A stretch of 64,000 nt of DNA. Source: Pseudobutyrivibrio ruminis AD2017 (lineage in GTDB: Bacteria; Bacillota; Clostridia; Lachnospirales; Lachnospiraceae). A program made the translations under genes and the position numbers. Shown piece by piece: positions 53,689 through 63,921 of this stretch. The stretch is from assembly GCF_000424305.1 (NCBI RefSeq), contig NZ_AUJQ01000004.1, positions 1-64,000 on the forward strand, in the 5' to 3' direction. The notes under the pieces were generated by a model. It worked only from the letters and a program-made list of their open reading frames with translations, searched no databases and was not told the DNA's origin. The stretch's first letter is position 1, and each line of letters opens with the position of its first letter.

Positions 53689-53714
53689 TTTTTGTAAACA
53701 TTCACTAAAAATTA

Positions 53715-54308
53715 TTATTTTGAATATAACTCGACGATAAGCATCTCGTCTACAGGAACATCGATCTGCTCTCTGTTAGGAAGCTCTTTAACTGTACCCT
53801 TAAGGCTCTCAGCATCAACATCAACCCACTCTGGAGTTGTTCTACCAGCTGTAACCTCTGTGATATCCTTAAATCTCTGAAGGCTCTTAGACTTCTCGCG
53901 AACTTCGATAACGTCTCCAGCCTTTACAAGATATGAAGGAACGTTTACTGGCTTACCATTTACAAGGAACATCTTGTGATCAACTACCTGACGAGCTTCT
54001 CTTCTTGTACGAGCGAATCCCATACGGAATACTACGTTATCAAGACGGCTCTCAAGCATTGTCATAAGGTTTTCACCTGTCATGCCCTTCATACGGTCTG
54101 CCTTCTCATAATAATTACGGAAAGGCTTCTCAAGTACGCCATAGATAAACTTAGCCTTCTGCTTCTCCTGAAGCTGAAGTGCGTACTCTGACTTCTTTCC
54201 TCTTCCTCTATTTTTTTGTCTGTGTGACTTCTTATCATATCCTAAAAATGTAGGATCTAAATCAAGAGATCTACATCTTTTAAGAACTGGTGTCTTATTA
54301 ACTGCCAT
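53715..54308 (-). CDS. rpsD: 30S ribosomal protein S4
   Basis: A 197-residue S4, a primary 16S rRNA binder and, in many bacteria, a translational repressor of its own operon. The S4 RNA-binding domain has [34 protein letters not shown] (near 86-119). The N-terminal Cys cluster seen in some S4 proteins is reduced to one Cys (CRSLDLD). It is in the alpha operon, the E. coli arrangement, rather than alone as in Bacillus. Confidence 0.97.
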   Translation of the reverse strand: MAVNKTPVLKRCRSLDLDPTFLGYDKKSHRQKNRGRGKKSEYALQLQEKQKAKFIYGVLEKPFRNYYEKADRMKGMTGENLMTMLESRLDNVVFRMGFARTRREARQVVDHKMFLVNGKPVNVPSYLVKAGDVIEVREKSKSLQRFKDITEVTAGRTTPEWVDVDAESLKGTVKELPNREQIDVPVDEMLIVELYSK

Positions 54309-54324
54309 TAGATTTCCCTCCTAA

Positions 54325-54717
54325 TTAGACTCTTCTACGCTTTGGTGGACGACATCCGTTATGTGGAACTGGAGTAACATCCTTGATTGTAAGAACCTGA
54401 ACGCCGTTTGCATCGATTGCTCTGATTGCAGCTTCACGTCCTGAACCTGGTCCCTTTACGAATACATCTACACTCTTTAAACCGTGAACTAATGCAGCCT
54501 TAACTGCTGTCTCTGCTGCCATCTGTGCAGCGTATGGAGTAGATTTTCTTGAACCTCTAAATCCTAGACCACCAGCACTTGCCCATGAAAGAGCATTACC
54601 CTGAGCATCAGTAATTGTAACGATAGTGTTATTGAAAGATGCCTGAACATGTACCTGTCCGTGTTCAACGTTTTTCTTTACACGCTTTTTTGTTGTCTTC
54701 TTTGCAACTTTAGCCAT
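54325..54717 (-). CDS. rpsK: 30S ribosomal protein S11
   Basis: A 130-residue S11 of the platform of the small subunit. Typical segments are [44 protein letters not shown] and the C-terminal [18 protein letters not shown]. Length is standard. It lies between rpsM and rpsD with a 16-nt gap to rpsD. Confidence 0.98.
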   Translation of the reverse strand: MAKVAKKTTKKRVKKNVEHGQVHVQASFNNTIVTITDAQGNALSWASAGGLGFRGSRKSTPYAAQMAAETAVKAALVHGLKSVDVFVKGPGSGREAAIRAIDANGVQVLTIKDVTPVPHNGCRPPKRRRV

Positions 54718-54752
54718 AATTAAACTAACCTACTTTCTTTCTATAAAATGAT

Positions 54753-55121
54753 TTACTTCTTCTTATTTGCTACTGTACGCTTTGGACCCTTACGAGTACG
54801 AGCGTTTGTCTTAGTCTTCTGTCCACGAACAGGAAGACCCTTTCTATGACGGATTCCTCTATAGCATCCGATTTCCTGAAGTCTCTTGATATCAAGGGCA
54901 ACTTCTCTTCTAAGATCACCTTCTACAGTCATTGTCTCATCGATAACTGTGCTGATTTTCTTTACTTCATCATCAGTTAAATCCTTAACACGTGTGCTAG
55001 GATCAACGCCAGCTGCCTCAAGAATCTTGTTTGAGCTTACTCTACCAATTCCGTATATGTAAGTTAAACCAATTTCAATTCTCTTGTCTCTTGGTAAATC
55101 TACACCTGCAATACGAGCCAT
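54753..55121 (-). CDS. rpsM: 30S ribosomal protein S13
   Basis: A 122-residue S13 of the small-subunit head, contacting the P-site tRNA. It begins [25 protein letters not shown] and ends in a basic tail ([22 protein letters not shown]). A 200-nt spacer with folding potential precedes it, longer than other gaps in this operon. Confidence 0.98.
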   Translation of the reverse strand: MARIAGVDLPRDKRIEIGLTYIYGIGRVSSNKILEAAGVDPSTRVKDLTDDEVKKISTVIDETMTVEGDLRREVALDIKRLQEIGCYRGIRHRKGLPVRGQKTKTNARTRKGPKRTVANKKK

Positions 55122-55134
55122 GTGTGTTTACACC

Positions 55135-55310
55135 TCCATAAAAATTCTACTTTAATTAACATTATTGATATAAGTGATACAGCTCCGAAAAATCGGCCTG
55201 AAATGTGTGTATCCCCATATCTGGAACGTTGGCCTCGGTATGATAGGCCTATTTATTATGAACAGCCTAAATTAGATACACTTTAGACTGCAGCCGCACA
55301 TAATAAAATG
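55135..55310 (-). promoter_or_regulatory. Possible structured leader upstream of rpsM
   Basis: The rpmJ-rpsM spacer can fold on the minus strand: GTGTATC pairs with GATACAC across about 70 nt, enclosing GGCCT/AGGCC, and CAG-CCG..CGG-CTG forms a second hairpin nearer rpsM. In E. coli S4 binds a pseudoknot just before rpsM to repress this operon; a similar role is inferred here without sequence match. Confidence 0.4.
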
Positions 55311-55328
55311 CATCATAAACTAGTCAGA

Positions 55329-55442
55329 TTAACCCTGACGCTGCTTATGCTTAGGGTTTTCGCAGATAATACGAATGCTACCCTTTCTTTTGATGACCTT
55401 GCACTTCTCGCACATAGGCTTTACAGAAGATCTTACTTTCAC
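55329..55442 (-). CDS. rpmJ: 50S ribosomal protein L36
   Basis: A 37-residue zinc-binding L36, too short for most ORF calls. It begins with GTG at 55442 (GGAGGAACATC upstream) and reads [20 protein letters not shown] then [17 protein letters not shown]. Zinc ligands Cys11, Cys14, Cys27 and His32 are all present, so this is the zinc-containing form. It is between infA and rpsM, its usual place, and is preceded by a strong internal promoter. Confidence 0.96.
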   Translation of the reverse strand: MKVRSSVKPMCEKCKVIKRKGSIRIICENPKHKQRQG

Positions 55443-55523
55443 GATGTTCCTCCTTTCCATGCCCTTTTATTCAAAGGTTGTGGTCAATCTATAATTTGAA
55501 CATTCTAAAAACGTCCGCTTAAT

Positions 55524-55552
55524 AGTATAGCGACCGTTTAATAGTATGTCAA
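55524..55552 (-). promoter_or_regulatory. Internal operon promoter upstream of rpmJ
   Basis: Minus strand -35 TTGACA (55547-55552), 17-nt spacer, -10 TATACT (55524-55529), only 9 nt after the infA stop. It would let rpmJ-rpsM-rpsK-rpsD-rpoA-rplQ be transcribed apart from the upstream ribosomal genes. Confidence 0.82.
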
Positions 55553-55560
55553 TAACTTTT

Positions 55561-55779
55561 TTACTTATCTCTCCAAATAATTCTTCCCTTAGAAAGATCA
55601 TATGGACTCATCTCGATTGTTACCTTATCACCAGGTAAGATTCGGATGTAGTTCTGTCTTAACTTTCCACTGATGTGAGCAAGAATCTGATGACCATTTT
55701 CAAGCTCTACCTTAAACATAGCGTTAGGAAGTTTTTCAACAACTACTCCTTCAACTTCAATAACATCTGCTTTAGACAT
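55561..55779 (-). CDS. infA: Translation initiation factor IF-1
   Basis: A 72-residue OB-fold factor that binds the ribosomal A site during initiation. The sequence [50 protein letters not shown] is textbook IF-1. It overlaps the preceding KOW-protein gene by 8 nt. Confidence 0.98.
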   Translation of the reverse strand: MSKADVIEVEGVVVEKLPNAMFKVELENGHQILAHISGKLRQNYIRILPGDKVTIEMSPYDLSKGRIIWRDK

Positions 55780-56038
55780 CTTCGTTCCTCCTATTATAAC
55801 TTTTAAGAATTCTTTTAATTTTCACATCATCTAAAGTCTCAACATCATTTATGTCTTCAAAAACATTAGATGGAATATTTTTAATAAGCTGTAAATGAAT
55901 TTTCTTTTTCTTCTTAGGCTTTGACATAAGCTTTGTAGTTCCATTTGCAAGATAAAAATAATTTTCATCTTCGTTAACTACAACGTAAACCTGTTTCTTG
56001 TCATGTCCAGCTTTTGAAGTAGCAAGCATTAAATCCAT
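55772..56038 (-). CDS. KOW domain RNA-binding protein (L14e-like)
   Basis: An 88-residue basic protein found between map and infA in many Firmicutes and annotated as a KOW/ribosomal L14e-like RNA-binding protein. It has a KOW-like beta segment ([26 protein letters not shown], 8-33) followed by a run of five lysines (residues 41-45). Its start ATG at 56038 uses a GGAGG site lying in the end of map, overlapping it by 10 nt. Function is not established; a ribosome-associated role is inferred from place and charge. Confidence 0.78.
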   Translation of the reverse strand: MDLMLATSKAGHDKKQVYVVVNEDENYFYLANGTTKLMSKPKKKKKIHLQLIKNIPSNVFEDINDVETLDDVKIKRILKSYNRRNEDV

Positions 56039-56829
56039 TTATTTCCCTCCGGATTTGCAAGTTCTGTAGGTGTGAGTGTCAGGATTTCAGGAGCACCATT
56101 AGTAATCACAATTGTGTTTTCATAATGTGCTGATAATGATTCATCCATTGTAACAACAGTCCATTCATCATCCATCCACGCCACATCTGGGCTACCAGCA
56201 TTTATCATAGGCTCTACGGCCAATGTCATACCTGCCATAAGCTTTGGACCTTTTCTAAAAGGTCTTTTGAAATTTGGAATTTCTGGAGCTTCGTGAAGGC
56301 TAGTACCAATTCCATGACCAACCAAATCTCTAACCACTCCATAACCAAAGCTTTCAGCATAATTTCCTATGGCACCGGATATATCATACAAATGATTTCC
56401 TGCCTTCGCATATTTCATACCTTGGAAAAATGATTGACGAGTTCTTTCTATAAGAAGTCTCGCTTCTTCACTGATTTCTCCAACAGGTACTGTTCTGGCA
56501 GCATCTGAATGATACCCCTTATATAGAACGCCTGTATCTAAGCTTACGATATCGCCATTAACCAAAATTCTATCATCTGTAGGTATACCGTGAACGACTT
56601 CATCATTAACAGAAACACATACACTTGCTGGATATCCGTATAACCCTTTGAAATTTGGTTCACAACCATAACTTCTGATGACTTCTTCACCAAGCTTATC
56701 TACATCTAATGTAGACATTCCTTCGTGAATCTCTTTAGCTAATGTTTCGTGAACCTGGGCAAGTATTTTACCAGCTTCTCTCATTAATTGAATTTCTTCT
56801 TCAGTTTTAATAGTTATAGGCTCACTCAT
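56029..56829 (-). CDS. map: Methionine aminopeptidase, type I
   Basis: Map removes the initiator methionine from nascent proteins. Its 266 residues include metal ligands in SLDTGVLYKGYHSDAARTVPVG (near 97-118), the GHGIGTSLHEAPEIPNF motif (near 166) and EPMINAG (near 202). It is slightly longer than the 250-residue norm and lacks the N-terminal Cys-rich extension. Located between adk and the KOW gene, the typical Firmicutes order. Confidence 0.96.
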   Translation of the reverse strand: MSEPITIKTEEEIQLMREAGKILAQVHETLAKEIHEGMSTLDVDKLGEEVIRSYGCEPNFKGLYGYPASVCVSVNDEVVHGIPTDDRILVNGDIVSLDTGVLYKGYHSDAARTVPVGEISEEARLLIERTRQSFFQGMKYAKAGNHLYDISGAIGNYAESFGYGVVRDLVGHGIGTSLHEAPEIPNFKRPFRKGPKLMAGMTLAVEPMINAGSPDVAWMDDEWTVVTMDESLSAHYENTIVITNGAPEILTLTPTELANPEGNKWI

Positions 56830-56830
56830 C

Positions 56831-57475
56831 TTAAGCTCCTAATATAGAAGTGATATCCTCAAATACTTTTTCCATTGGCTGTGTACCATCTACAGATTTA
56901 AGGATGCCTTTACCCTGATAATACTCAATTAATGGTTGAGTCTGGTCATGGTAAACATCAAGTCTCTTCTTAACTGTTTCTGGCTTATCATCATCTCTGA
57001 GAACAAGCTGACTACCACATGTATCACATACACCTTCTTTTTTAGGTGGAATAGATACGATGTGATATGTTGCGCCACAATTTAAACATGCTCTACGACC
57101 TGACATTCTGTTGATGATATTCTCATCTGGAACATCAACATCGATAGCATAGTCCATAGCCTGGCCAATCTTTGTAAGAGCAGCATCAAGTGCTTCAGCC
57201 TGTGGAATTGTTCTTGGGAATCCATCTAATACAAATCCATTTTTAGCATCATCCTGTGCAATGCGGTCCATTACAAGATCACATGTAAGTTCATCTGGAA
57301 CAAGCAAACCTTGATCCATGTATTCCTTTGCTTTCTTGCCAAGATCTGTACCATTTTTAATGTTAGCGCGGAATATATCACCTGTCGAAATGTGAGGGAT
57401 AGAATACTTTGAGGCAATCTGCTTTGCCTGTGTACCTTTGCCTGCACCAGGTGCACCTAACATAATAATCTTCAT
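56831..57475 (-). CDS. adk: Adenylate kinase
   Basis: A 214-residue enzyme that interconverts AMP, ADP and ATP. It has P-loop [10 protein letters not shown] (7-16), the AMP-binding STGDIFR (30-36), [10 protein letters not shown] (near 80) and a LID domain with a zinc site formed by Cys130, Cys133, Cys150 and Cys153, typical of Gram-positive Adk. The ATG at 57475 with AGGAGG 8 nt upstream is preferred over a TTG two codons earlier. Confidence 0.97.
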   Translation of the reverse strand: MKIIMLGAPGAGKGTQAKQIASKYSIPHISTGDIFRANIKNGTDLGKKAKEYMDQGLLVPDELTCDLVMDRIAQDDAKNGFVLDGFPRTIPQAEALDAALTKIGQAMDYAIDVDVPDENIINRMSGRRACLNCGATYHIVSIPPKKEGVCDTCGSQLVLRDDDKPETVKKRLDVYHDQTQPLIEYYQGKGILKSVDGTQPMEKVFEDITSILGA

Positions 57476-57505
57476 AATCAAACCCTCCTGCGTGTTTGTC
57501 TATTT

Positions 57506-57549
57506 AACACATTAAGAGATACGCAATATGCGTATCTCTCTAAAGTGTT
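57506..57549 (-). other. Strong hairpin between secY and adk
   Basis: Perfect arms AGAGATACGCA/TGCGTATCTCT (57515-57525 and 57529-57539) with a 3-nt loop, extended by outer AACAC/GTGTT. No U-tract follows on the minus strand, so it is probably an mRNA processing or stability element in the operon. Confidence 0.7.
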
Positions 57550-57557
57550 AATGATTA

Positions 57558-58877
57558 TTAATCATTTAAAAAGCCTTTGTAATTACGAACCATCATCTGT
57601 GATTCTACCTGCTTAAGTGTCTCAACGATAACACCAACAATAATGATGATTGATGTACCACCAAATGAAACACTAGCACCAAGTAAACCATTAAAGATGA
57701 TTGGAAGTAAAGCCACTATTGAAAGACCTATTGCTCCAATAAATATTACATGTCTTAATATAGCTGTAAGATAATCGGATGTAGGCTTTCCAGGCCTAAT
57801 ACCTGGAATAAATCCTCCGGAACGCTTTAAGTTCTCTGCAATCTCCAAAGGATTAAATGTAATCTCTGTATAGAAATATGCGAATCCAATGATTAGCAAT
57901 ACGTATACAAGAGCGCCGATTGTATAAATCCAGTTGGATGGGCTGAACCAGTTAGACTGATTCATACCGTTAAGTACTTTACCCCAGAATCCCTGAACAC
58001 CATTCTTTGCAAATAACTGCACAAGCATGATAGGTGTCTGTAAAAGAGACTGAGCAAAAATAACTGGAATAACACCAGCTGTATTTACCTTCATAGGAAT
58101 AACTGATGAATTTCCACCCACCTGTCTTCTTCCCTGAATCTTATTTGAATACTGAACTGGAATACGTCTTTCTGCGCTTTGAAGAATAACTACAAATACA
58201 ACTAGTGCAACGATAATTGCTGCAATAATAATTGCTGCAAGTGTTGCCTTTGGAATTGTCTTTCCAGCCATATACTGCTCATAGAGCTTTGTCAAATCAG
58301 ATGGGATACGGCTAATAATATTAATAGTAAGTACTATAGATATACCATTCCCAATACCCTTCTCAGTGATTCTCTCACCAATCCACATTAATACTGCTGA
58401 ACCGGCAGTGAGAGCTGCTACTACAAGCACATAATTAATGTATGGAATAGAATAAGATACTAAGTATCCGCTTCTTCCAAATCCAATTGCCATTGCAATT
58501 GATTCACCTAACGCTAACGCTATTGTAAGATAACGAGTAATCTGCGTCATCTTTTTTCTGCCTTGCTCACCATCACGCTGCATCTCTTCCAACTTAGGAA
58601 ATGCAATTGTAAGCAACTGCATGATAATAGAAGATGTAATGTATGGTGTGATATTAAGCGCAAATACAGACATATTTGAGAATGAACCACCAGTGATTGA
58701 ATCGAAGAAATTCAATGCATTGTCAGAATTCTCGAATAAGCTAGAAAATGCACTACCATTGATGCCAGGCACAGGAAGCAAGCTTCCTAGCCTAACAACA
58801 ATAAGCATTAAAAAAGTAAAACCAATTCGTCTTCTTAAATCTTTTATTTTGAAAGCATCGCGTAGTGTCTGAAACAT
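57558..58877 (-). CDS. secY: Preprotein translocase subunit SecY
   Basis: The 439-residue channel subunit of the Sec translocon with ten transmembrane helices. Signatures are LGSLLPVPGINGSAF (near 32), the NDEG-like GGSFSNMSVFALNITPYITSSIIMQLL (plug and helix 2, near 64-90) and the C-terminal MVRNYKGFLND. It starts one base inside the end of rplO and is followed by adk after an 80-nt gap holding a hairpin. Confidence 0.98.
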   Translation of the reverse strand: MFQTLRDAFKIKDLRRRIGFTFLMLIVVRLGSLLPVPGINGSAFSSLFENSDNALNFFDSITGGSFSNMSVFALNITPYITSSIIMQLLTIAFPKLEEMQRDGEQGRKKMTQITRYLTIALALGESIAMAIGFGRSGYLVSYSIPYINYVLVVAALTAGSAVLMWIGERITEKGIGNGISIVLTINIISRIPSDLTKLYEQYMAGKTIPKATLAAIIIAAIIVALVVFVVILQSAERRIPVQYSNKIQGRRQVGGNSSVIPMKVNTAGVIPVIFAQSLLQTPIMLVQLFAKNGVQGFWGKVLNGMNQSNWFSPSNWIYTIGALVYVLLIIGFAYFYTEITFNPLEIAENLKRSGGFIPGIRPGKPTSDYLTAILRHVIFIGAIGLSIVALLPIIFNGLLGASVSFGGTSIIIIVGVIVETLKQVESQMMVRNYKGFLND

Positions 58878-59320
58878 TAGATCACCTCTACTGTTCCGCC
58901 TAGAGCCTCGATCTTTTCCTTTGCACTAGCACTAAAAGCGTTTGCCTGAACATTGAGCTTCTTTGTAAGCTCGCCACCGCCAAGAATCTTAACGCCATCG
59001 CGAGGGTTCTTGATGATACCGCTCTCAACGAGTGTATCAACTGTTACAGTAGCACCATTATCAAATCTCTCTAAATAAGAAACATTGATACCAACGATTT
59101 CCTTTGTATTTCTATTCTTGAAACCACGTTTAGGAAGACGTCTGTATAAAGGCATCTGTCCACCTTCGAATCCAAGTCTAATGCTTCCGCCTGAACGAGC
59201 CTTCTGTCCCTTATGACCCTTACCAGCAGTCTTGCCATTACCTGAACCGTGTCCACGGCCTCTTCTGAAATTATCACTATGCTTTGAGCCTTCAGCTGGC
59301 TGTAAGTTAGATAAATCCAT
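58877..59320 (-). CDS. rplO: 50S ribosomal protein L15
   Basis: A 147-residue L15, an early 23S rRNA binder. The Gly/Arg-rich N-terminus ([32 protein letters not shown]) and the central [18 protein letters not shown] are standard. It overlaps secY by one base. Confidence 0.98.
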   Translation of the reverse strand: MDLSNLQPAEGSKHSDNFRRGRGHGSGNGKTAGKGHKGQKARSGGSIRLGFEGGQMPLYRRLPKRGFKNRNTKEIVGINVSYLERFDNGATVTVDTLVESGIIKNPRDGVKILGGGELTKKLNVQANAFSASAKEKIEALGGTVEVI

Positions 59321-59337
59321 TATGGCACCTCCTTCTA

Positions 59338-59523
59338 TTAAATTTCTTCAACTTTTACTAAGTGATTGACCATTCTAAGCATTCCGCGAACGCTGTCGTT
59401 GTCAGGAAGCTCAACAGTCTTATTGACCTTTCTAAGGCCAAGTGCTTCTACAGTCTTCTTGTTCTTAGGAACAGCACCGATTGTAGACTTTACGAGTGTT
59501 ACTCTTAACTTCTTCTCTGCCAT
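59338..59523 (-). CDS. rpmD: 50S ribosomal protein L30
   Basis: A 61-residue L30 with the usual [30 protein letters not shown] start. Located between rpsE and rplO with an AAAGGAGG site in the intergenic space. Confidence 0.98.
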   Translation of the reverse strand: MAEKKLRVTLVKSTIGAVPKNKKTVEALGLRKVNKTVELPDNDSVRGMLRMVNHLVKVEEI

Positions 59524-59536
59524 TTATCTTTCCTCC

Positions 59537-60046
59537 TTAAGCAAGAATGTCTTCAACCTTCTTGCCACGAGCCTTTGCTACCTCTTCAGGTGACTTAAGA
59601 AGCTTAAGTCCTTCGATTGTAGCAAGTACAACGTTCTGCTTATTTGATGATCCAAGTGACTTTGTACGGATGTTTCCGATACCTGCAAGCTCACATACGG
59701 CACGTGCTGGACCACCAGCGATGATACCAGTACCTTCTGGAGCCTTCTTAAGAAGTACAGAAGCACCTGTGTGCTTTCCTTGAATATCGTGTGTAATACT
59801 GTGGTTGTCATCAAGCTTAACTGTGATGAGCTTCTTCATAGCATCTTCCTTACCCTTGCGGATAGCTTCAGGAATTTCAGCTGCCTTGCCAAGTCCAGCG
59901 CCAACGTGTCCGTTCTTATCGCCTACTACTACAAGAGCTGTGAAACGCATGTTACGTCCACCCTTAACAACCTTAGTTACACGCTTAATTTCTACAACCT
60001 GCTCAGTTAATTCTAACTGGCTAGCGTCAATGATTTCACGTTTCAT
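59537..60046 (-). CDS. rpsE: 30S ribosomal protein S5
   Basis: A 169-residue S5, which helps keep decoding accurate. The double-stranded-RNA-binding-like N-terminal domain has [33 protein letters not shown] (near 17-49), the C-terminal domain has [21 protein letters not shown] (near 103). Length and order are standard. Confidence 0.98.
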   Translation of the reverse strand: MKREIIDASQLELTEQVVEIKRVTKVVKGGRNMRFTALVVVGDKNGHVGAGLGKAAEIPEAIRKGKEDAMKKLITVKLDDNHSITHDIQGKHTGASVLLKKAPEGTGIIAGGPARAVCELAGIGNIRTKSLGSSNKQNVVLATIEGLKLLKSPEEVAKARGKKVEDILA

Positions 60047-60057
60047 GTGTTCTCCTC

Positions 60058-60426
60058 CTAGAATTCTAATCCAGCTTCTCTAGCTGCATCTGCTAAAGCT
60101 GCAACCTTGCCGGCATAAATGTAACCACCTCTGTCGAATACGACTTCCTTGATTCCCTTTTCCTGTGCCTTCTTAGCAATAACTGTACCAAGCTTTGAAG
60201 CAGCTTCTACGTTATTTGTCTTTGCAAGATCTGCTTTAACGTCAGCGTCAAGAGTAGATGCTGAAACGAGTGTATTTCCACATGTATCATCAATAACCTG
60301 AACATACATGTGATTGTTGCTTCTGAACACTGCAAGACGTGGTCTTTCTGCTGTACCGGCTAGAGTGTTACGAAGTCTTCTATGCTTTGTCTGGCGAATT
60401 ACTGATCTAGATTTCTTACTTACCAT
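60058..60426 (-). CDS. rplR: 50S ribosomal protein L18
   Basis: A 122-residue L18, the 5S rRNA binder. Features include the basic N-terminus ([29 protein letters not shown]) and [28 protein letters not shown] at the C-terminus. Confidence 0.98.
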   Translation of the reverse strand: MVSKKSRSVIRQTKHRRLRNTLAGTAERPRLAVFRSNNHMYVQVIDDTCGNTLVSASTLDADVKADLAKTNNVEAASKLGTVIAKKAQEKGIKEVVFDRGGYIYAGKVAALADAAREAGLEF

Positions 60427-60444
60427 TTTACATTCACTCCTTTA

Positions 60445-60984
60445 CTATTTCTTACCGGTCTTACCGACTTTACGTCTAATAACTTCATCAGAGTACTTAA
60501 TACCCTTACCCTTGTATGGTTCAGGTCTTCTCTTATCTCTGATGTTGGCAGCGTACTGACCAACCTTTTCCTTGTCGATACCCTTGATGATAATTTTATT
60601 TCCGTCAACTGTTGACTCGATACCCTCTGGATCTTCCATCTCAACTGGGTGAGAGTAACCAAGGTTAAGAGTAAGCTTCTTACCAGCCTTTGATGCTCTG
60701 TAACCTACACCGTTAACTTCAAGAGTCTTCTCATAGCCTGTTGTAACACCAACAACCATGTTGTTGATAAGTGTTCTAGTAAGACCGTGTAAAGACTTCA
60801 TTTTCTTTAAATCATTAGGTCTTGTAACAACAACTTCTGCACCCTCGAGCTTAATATCCATCTCAGATGGAAGAGTTCTCTCAAGAGTACCCTTAGGACC
60901 TTTTACAGTCACATGATTATTTTCTGCAATTTCAACTGTAACACCAGCTGGAACTGCGATTGGCATTCTTCCTATACGTGACAT
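60445..60984 (-). CDS. rplF: 50S ribosomal protein L6
   Basis: A 179-residue L6 with two similar domains near the factor-binding site. Starts [31 protein letters not shown] and ends with [28 protein letters not shown], both diagnostic. It is separated from rpsH by an 87-nt gap, the longest in this part of the operon. Confidence 0.98.
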   Translation of the reverse strand: MSRIGRMPIAVPAGVTVEIAENNHVTVKGPKGTLERTLPSEMDIKLEGAEVVVTRPNDLKKMKSLHGLTRTLINNMVVGVTTGYEKTLEVNGVGYRASKAGKKLTLNLGYSHPVEMEDPEGIESTVDGNKIIIKGIDKEKVGQYAANIRDKRRPEPYKGKGIKYSDEVIRRKVGKTGKK

Positions 60985-61071
60985 GCCCGTACCTCCTTAA
61001 AAATATGATGTATGTCCGGCTTCTATAACCGGGTTATACTTTTAGGTAATTAGTTACTTGTTTGGATATGA

Positions 61072-61473
61072 TTACCAAACGTATGCAAGAACTTCGCCAC
61101 CAACCTGAAGCTTACGAGCTTCCTTATCTGTGATGATGCCCTTGTTTGTTGAAAGGATAGCGATACCAAGTCCACCTAAAACGTATGGGATATCGTCCTT
61201 ACCAGCATAAATACGAAGACCTGGCTTAGAAATTCTCTTAATACCAGAAATAATCTTCTCGTTCTTGTTTGCACCGTACTTTAATGTAACACGGATATCC
61301 TTGAAGTTACCATTATCAACGATGTCATACTTTGTGATAAATCCTTCATCTACAAGAATGTCTGCAATTGCAACCTTCATCTTAGATGCAGGAACATCTA
61401 CTGTATCATGTTTTGCAGTATTTGCATTACGGATTCTTGTAAGCATATCTGCTATTGGATCACTCATTGTCAT
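61072..61473 (-). CDS. rpsH: 30S ribosomal protein S8
   Basis: A 133-residue S8, a central 16S rRNA binder and the translational repressor of the spc operon in E. coli. The N-terminal [24 protein letters not shown] and the C-terminal [33 protein letters not shown] are standard. Confidence 0.98.
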   Translation of the reverse strand: MTMSDPIADMLTRIRNANTAKHDTVDVPASKMKVAIADILVDEGFITKYDIVDNGNFKDIRVTLKYGANKNEKIISGIKRISKPGLRIYAGKDDIPYVLGGLGIAILSTNKGIITDKEARKLQVGGEVLAYVW

Positions 61474-61514
61474 GATGCAATTTCCTCCTAATTTTCAATC
61501 TGTGCTCGCTTAAA

Positions 61515-61700
61515 TTACCATGAAGCTTTCTTAACGCCAGGAATCTGACCCTTGTAAGCTAACTCACGGAAACATACTCTACAAATACCATACTTTCTAA
61601 GGTATGCATGTGGACGACCGCAGATTTTGCAACGACTGTACTCTTGTGTAGAGAACTTTGCTTTGCGCTGCTGCTTAACTTTCATTGACTTCTTTGCCAT
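61515..61700 (-). CDS. rpsN: 30S ribosomal protein S14 type Z
   Basis: A 61-residue zinc-binding S14. The ligands are Cys24, Cys27, Cys40 and Cys43 (CKIC and CRVC). The ATG at 61700 (AGGAGG upstream) starts [11 protein letters not shown]; a longer frame runs into rplE and is not real. The presence of the zinc form matches zinc-type L36. Confidence 0.97.
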   Translation of the reverse strand: MAKKSMKVKQQRKAKFSTQEYSRCKICGRPHAYLRKYGICRVCFRELAYKGQIPGVKKASW

Positions 61701-61710
61701 AACTTTCCTC

Positions 61711-62256
61711 CTATGCTTCCTTAGCGAAAGGCATGTTGAATAAACGAAGTAATTCTCTAGCCTCTTCATCTGTCTTAGCTGTAGTTACAAAGATGATATC
61801 CATACCACGAGTCTTGTCGATCTTATCGTACTCGATCTCAGGGAAGATAATCTGCTCCTTGATACCAAGTGCATAGTTACCTCTACCATCGAAGGAATTA
61901 GGATTTACACCTCTAAAGTCACGTACACGAGGGAGTGCAAGATTGATGAGACGATCTGCGAACTCATACATCTTTTCTCCACGAAGTGTAGTCTTGCAAC
62001 CAATTGCCATACCTTCACGAATCTTGAAGTTAGCAACTGAGTTCTTAGCCTTTGTTGTAACTGCCTTCTGGCCTGTAATCATTTCCATATCCTTGACTGC
62101 AGACTCAAGAAGCTTTGCATTGTCCTTTGCTTCGCCAACACCCATGTTGACAACGATCTTGTCGATCTTAGGAACTTCCATAATATTCTTGTATCCGAAC
62201 TTCTCTACCATTGCTGGTACGATCTCATTAAGATACTGATCTTTTAATCTACTCAA
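61711..62256 (-). CDS. rplE: 50S ribosomal protein L5
   Basis: A 181-residue L5, which binds 5S rRNA and contacts P-site tRNA. The [33 protein letters not shown]-type start and [32 protein letters not shown] (near 110-140) are characteristic. Confidence 0.98.
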   Translation of the reverse strand: MSRLKDQYLNEIVPAMVEKFGYKNIMEVPKIDKIVVNMGVGEAKDNAKLLESAVKDMEMITGQKAVTTKAKNSVANFKIREGMAIGCKTTLRGEKMYEFADRLINLALPRVRDFRGVNPNSFDGRGNYALGIKEQIIFPEIEYDKIDKTRGMDIIFVTTAKTDEEARELLRLFNMPFAKEA

Positions 62257-62278
62257 CGAACTGTTCTCCTTTCTTCAA

Positions 62279-62590
62279 TTAGTCAATCACTTCGCCAGTC
62301 TTCTTAGCGAAACGGACTTTCTTATCTCCGTCCATCTTGAAGCCAACGCGTGTAGGCTGACCGTTATGAAGTAACATAACATTTGAAGCATCGATAGGAG
62401 CTTCCTGCTCGATGATACCGCCTGCCTGGTTAGCCATGCTAGGCTTAACATGACGCTTAACCATGTTAACACCTTCAACTGTAACGGTGTTATTCTTCTT
62501 ATCTACTGCGATAACCTTACCTTCGTTGTTAACATCGCCACCAGCAATGACACGAACTGTATCGCCCTTTTTAATTTTCATAGTTGCCAT
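62279..62590 (-). CDS. rplX: 50S ribosomal protein L24
   Basis: A 103-residue L24, an assembly initiator protein of the large subunit with a KOW motif (KIKKGDTVRVIAGGDVNNEGKVIAVD). The ATG at 62590 (MATMKIKK, AGGAGG upstream) is used; upstream in-frame sequence overlaps rplN. Confidence 0.97.
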   Translation of the reverse strand: MATMKIKKGDTVRVIAGGDVNNEGKVIAVDKKNNTVTVEGVNMVKRHVKPSMANQAGGIIEQEAPIDASNVMLLHNGQPTRVGFKMDGDKKVRFAKKTGEVID

Positions 62591-62603
62591 TCTACTCTTC
62601 CTC

Positions 62604-62972
62604 CTACAATACTTCTGGAGCGAGAGAAACAATCTTCATGAACTGCTTCTCACGAAGCTCTCTAGCTACAGGTCCAAAAATACGAGTTCCTCTTGGAGTC
62701 TTGTCATCTTTGATGATGACTGCAGCATTTTCATCAAACTTGATATAAGAACCATCTTTACGACGGGCACCTTTAACTGAACGAACAACTACTGCCTTAA
62801 CAACGTCACCCTTCTTTACAACGCCACCTGGTGTTGCATCTTTAACGGTAGCAGTAATTACGTCGCCGATATTGGCATATCTTCTTGTAGATCCACCCAT
62901 AACACGGATAACAAGGATTTCCTTTGCTCCTGTATTATCGGCTACCTTTAATCTACTTTCCTGTTGTACCAT
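62604..62972 (-). CDS. rplN: 50S ribosomal protein L14
   Basis: A 122-residue L14, contacting h14 of 16S rRNA at the subunit interface. The sequence [27 protein letters not shown] and [31 protein letters not shown] are diagnostic. Confidence 0.98.
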   Translation of the reverse strand: MVQQESRLKVADNTGAKEILVIRVMGGSTRRYANIGDVITATVKDATPGGVVKKGDVVKAVVVRSVKGARRKDGSYIKFDENAAVIIKDDKTPRGTRIFGPVARELREKQFMKIVSLAPEVL

Positions 62973-62990
62973 TATAGTAGCCTCCTTTAA

Positions 62991-63245
62991 TTATTTTGCT
63001 CTTTCGATTACTTCTACAAGTCTCCATCTCTTATCCTTAGAGAGTGGTCTTGTCTCCATAACCTTTACAGTATCTCCGATGTGAGCATCGCCGTTCTCAT
63101 CGTGAGCCTTAAGCTTATATGTCTTCTTAACGATCTTGTTGTAAAGTGGATGCTTTACATTGTCACGGATTGCAACAACGATTGTCTTATCCATCTTGTC
63201 GCTTACAACAACACCTGTACGTGTTTTTCTTAAGTTTCTTTCCAC
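62991..63245 (-). CDS. rpsQ: 30S ribosomal protein S17
   Basis: An 84-residue OB-fold S17: [51 protein letters not shown]. Standard length and order after rpmC. Confidence 0.98.
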   Translation of the reverse strand: MERNLRKTRTGVVVSDKMDKTIVVAIRDNVKHPLYNKIVKKTYKLKAHDENGDAHIGDTVKVMETRPLSKDKRWRLVEVIERAK

Positions 63246-63285
63246 GTCTTTGTTCTCCTTTCAAATAGTTAAGATCCAAAACTAA

Positions 63286-63492
63286 TTATGCGTTCTTCTC
63301 AGCTTCTGTGATAACAGTCTGAATACGAGCGATGTTACGACGAACCTCACGGATTCTTGCTGTATTGTCTAACTGATTTGTAGCATTCTGGAATCTTAAG
63401 TTGAAAAGTTCTTTCTTAGCTTCTACGAGCTGAGCGTTAAGCTCTGCTACTGAAGTGTTCTTTAAATCTTCTACGTACTTTGTATTCTTCAT
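63286..63492 (-). CDS. rpmC: 50S ribosomal protein L29
   Basis: A 68-residue two-helix L29 that lies at the peptide exit, a docking site for SRP and trigger factor. [40 protein letters not shown] is the characteristic block. Its start overlaps the rplP stop by one base. Confidence 0.98.
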   Translation of the reverse strand: MKNTKYVEDLKNTSVAELNAQLVEAKKELFNLRFQNATNQLDNTARIREVRRNIARIQTVITEAEKNA

Positions 63493-63920
63493 TATGCTTC
63501 ACCGCCTTCTAAATCCTCACGGGAAACTATCTTGCACTTGCAAGGAAGTTTATGTGTAGCGAGACGAAGTGCTTCTCTAGCAACTTCCTCAGATACTCCT
63601 GAGATCTCGAATAATACACGGCCCGGCTTAACAACAGCTACCCAATATTCAAGTGTACCCTTACCTGAACCCATTCGAGTTTCAGCAGGTTTTGCAGTAA
63701 CTGGCTTGTCTGGGAAAATCTTGATCCAAACTTTACCACCACGCTTAATGTAACGTGTCATAGCGATACGAGCTGCTTCGATTTGGTTTGACTTAATCCA
63801 AGCTGGCTCCATTGCAACGATACCATACTCACCGTATGAAATCTTATTTCCTCTTGAAGCTTTACCAGCCATGTTTCCACGGAACTGTTTTCTATGCTTC
63901 GCTCTCTTTGGCATTAACAT
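63492..63920 (-). CDS. rplP: 50S ribosomal protein L16
   Basis: A 142-residue L16, which shapes the A site. The start [21 protein letters not shown] at 63920 follows GGAGGAG located in the end of rpsC; the longer frame overlaps rpsC and is unlikely. [27 protein letters not shown] is diagnostic. Confidence 0.97.
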   Translation of the reverse strand: MLMPKRAKHRKQFRGNMAGKASRGNKISYGEYGIVAMEPAWIKSNQIEAARIAMTRYIKRGGKVWIKIFPDKPVTAKPAETRMGSGKGTLEYWVAVVKPGRVLFEISGVSEEVAREALRLATHKLPCKCKIVSREDLEGGEA

Positions 63921-63921
63921 A

